In this document: positions 63,374 through 64,000 of the stretch, in pieces | How positions within the stretch are numbered: the first letter of the stretch is position 1 | Layout: each line of letters begins with the position of its first letter | Assembly (NCBI GenBank): GCA_027919835.1 | Contig: JANVFP010000039.1 | Coordinates: 62,001-126,000 of the forward strand | From: Lentinula raphanica | Lineage: Eukaryota; Basidiomycota; Agaricomycetes; Agaricales; Omphalotaceae | DNA length: 64,000 bases | Direction: 5' to 3' | The notes under the pieces: model-generated | The model's database searches: none | What the model was told of the DNA's origin: nothing | What the model saw: the letters and a program-made list of their open reading frames with translations, nothing else | Position numbers and translations under genes: made by a program

Positions 63374-64000
63374 ATGAGCAACTCGGACAGTACGGTACTC
63401 GGCGTCATATTCCTCATCCGGCACGGTGATCGCCAAGGTTGGTGGTTAGATCGTCAAATCCTCAGCTTCTTCTGTCCATTTACCGTCTGTTGTGCTATTT
63501 AGGCTTCTACCAGGATCCTACCAACTACAATCCCTCGAACACTGTTATCACTCCTCTGGGACTTGTACGTGTGTTTGCCCCTCCACTTGCAGACGCCTAG
63601 TAATTGTTTTGTAAAGAAAGAAGAACTGATAACCGGCGATTATCTTCGCAATGTATATCTCAACGACTCCTCGCCGTCTTTTATCAAGGGGATCAACAAC
63701 ACCATTGCTGACCCTAATCAGATAACGGGTTCGTTGTTCGATTTTCACCGTTTCACAAATGAGGTTTTTGAAGAATAACCATTCATTGATTTGGCACCTC
63801 GTAGTCATTGCCGATGCTGCAGGAGAGGGGGGCGTGATTATGGTATGTGCTCGACTTCTGCCAGGCCAACATCCCCCCGAAACAAAGTGTTATCACGCAG
63901 AACTCTGCAGAAGCGCTCCTCCAAGGCTTGTTCCCACCTAACGCCGGATACTCTACCACACTGGCCAATGGGTCGAACATTGTTGCTCCTCTGGGTGGAT
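63374..64000 (+). CDS. histidine acid phosphatase (branch 2, phytase-like), partial at right edge
   Basis: Exons 63374-63437, 63503-63564, 63593-63728, 63805-63842 and 63901 to beyond 64000 join in phase. The first exon carries GVIFLIRHGDRQG, the RHG motif whose His is phosphorylated during catalysis; the family more often has Pro where Gly stands here. FYQDPTNYNPSNTVITPLG follows, then DYLRNVYLNDSSPSFIKGI, ADAAGEGGVIM, and ALLQGLFPPNAGYSTTLANG, all typical of fungal histidine phosphatases. The third intron is only 28 nt (63565-63592) in this model, so that junction may be wrong. No signal peptide precedes the core, unlike secreted phytases, so it may be intracellular or the true start may lie upstream. 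The C-terminal HD proton-donor motif is outside the window. Confidence 0.8.

Noticed and set aside
63080..63436. 118-codon minus frame
   Set aside because: It overlaps the phosphatase first exon, whose plus-strand RHGDRQG motif and following exons are clear. The minus frame has no family match.
1..64000. tRNA, rRNA and CRISPR arrays
   Set aside because: No T-loop-like GGTTCGA box with matching acceptor arms, no rRNA sequence and no regularly spaced repeats were found by eye.

Overview
The window is nuclear DNA of a filamentous basidiomycete, most likely an Agaricomycete. Nearly every gene is split by introns of about 40-70 nt with fungal splice sites. The mobile DNA (a Plavaka-type transposon with a DUF6532 gene, a Tad1/I-type LINE, a long-LTR element) and the lone F-box gene also fit that class. 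No rRNA, tRNA or CRISPR was found. Exon positions were derived by hand from reading frame and splice signals.

Layout: (1) 1-13.6 kb holds host genes: an alpha/beta hydrolase cut by the left edge (-), a steroid 5-alpha-reductase-like membrane enzyme (+), a Cys-rich zinc protein (+), a class V aminotransferase (-), a secreted orphan protein (-) and a secreted ADP-ribosyltransferase-like protein (+). (2) 13.66-26.23 kb is one transposon, bounded by a 14-bp inverted repeat. It carries a DUF6532 gene (-), a Plavaka transposase (+) and a coiled-coil gene (+). A 5.47-kb LTR element sits inside an intron of the transposase. (3) 26.5-38.5 kb is a host block: F-box protein (-), APH-fold kinase (-), DUF4203 membrane protein (+), a damaged or unrecognised gene (-), a small secreted protein (-) and a secreted six-hairpin glycosidase (-) with a 5-nt micro-exon. 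(4) 38.65-45.82 kb is a full-length LINE (-) with an 18-bp target duplication and an A31 tail, disrupted only by a 413-bp hAT-type foldback MITE. (5) 47-64 kb is host again: an MFS monocarboxylate-type transporter (+), a secreted orphan (-), a duplicated scrap of the transporter's 3' end, a SET-domain protein (+), NADPH-cytochrome P450 reductase (+), a secreted orphan (-), a borate/bicarbonate transporter (+) and the start of a histidine acid phosphatase (+).

The host genes do not form an obvious pathway cluster. P450 reductase serves microsomal P450s in general, and no P450 is present. The notable structure is in the mobile DNA: an LTR element nested in a Plavaka transposon and a MITE nested in a LINE. 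In both cases target duplications and reading frames record the order of events.
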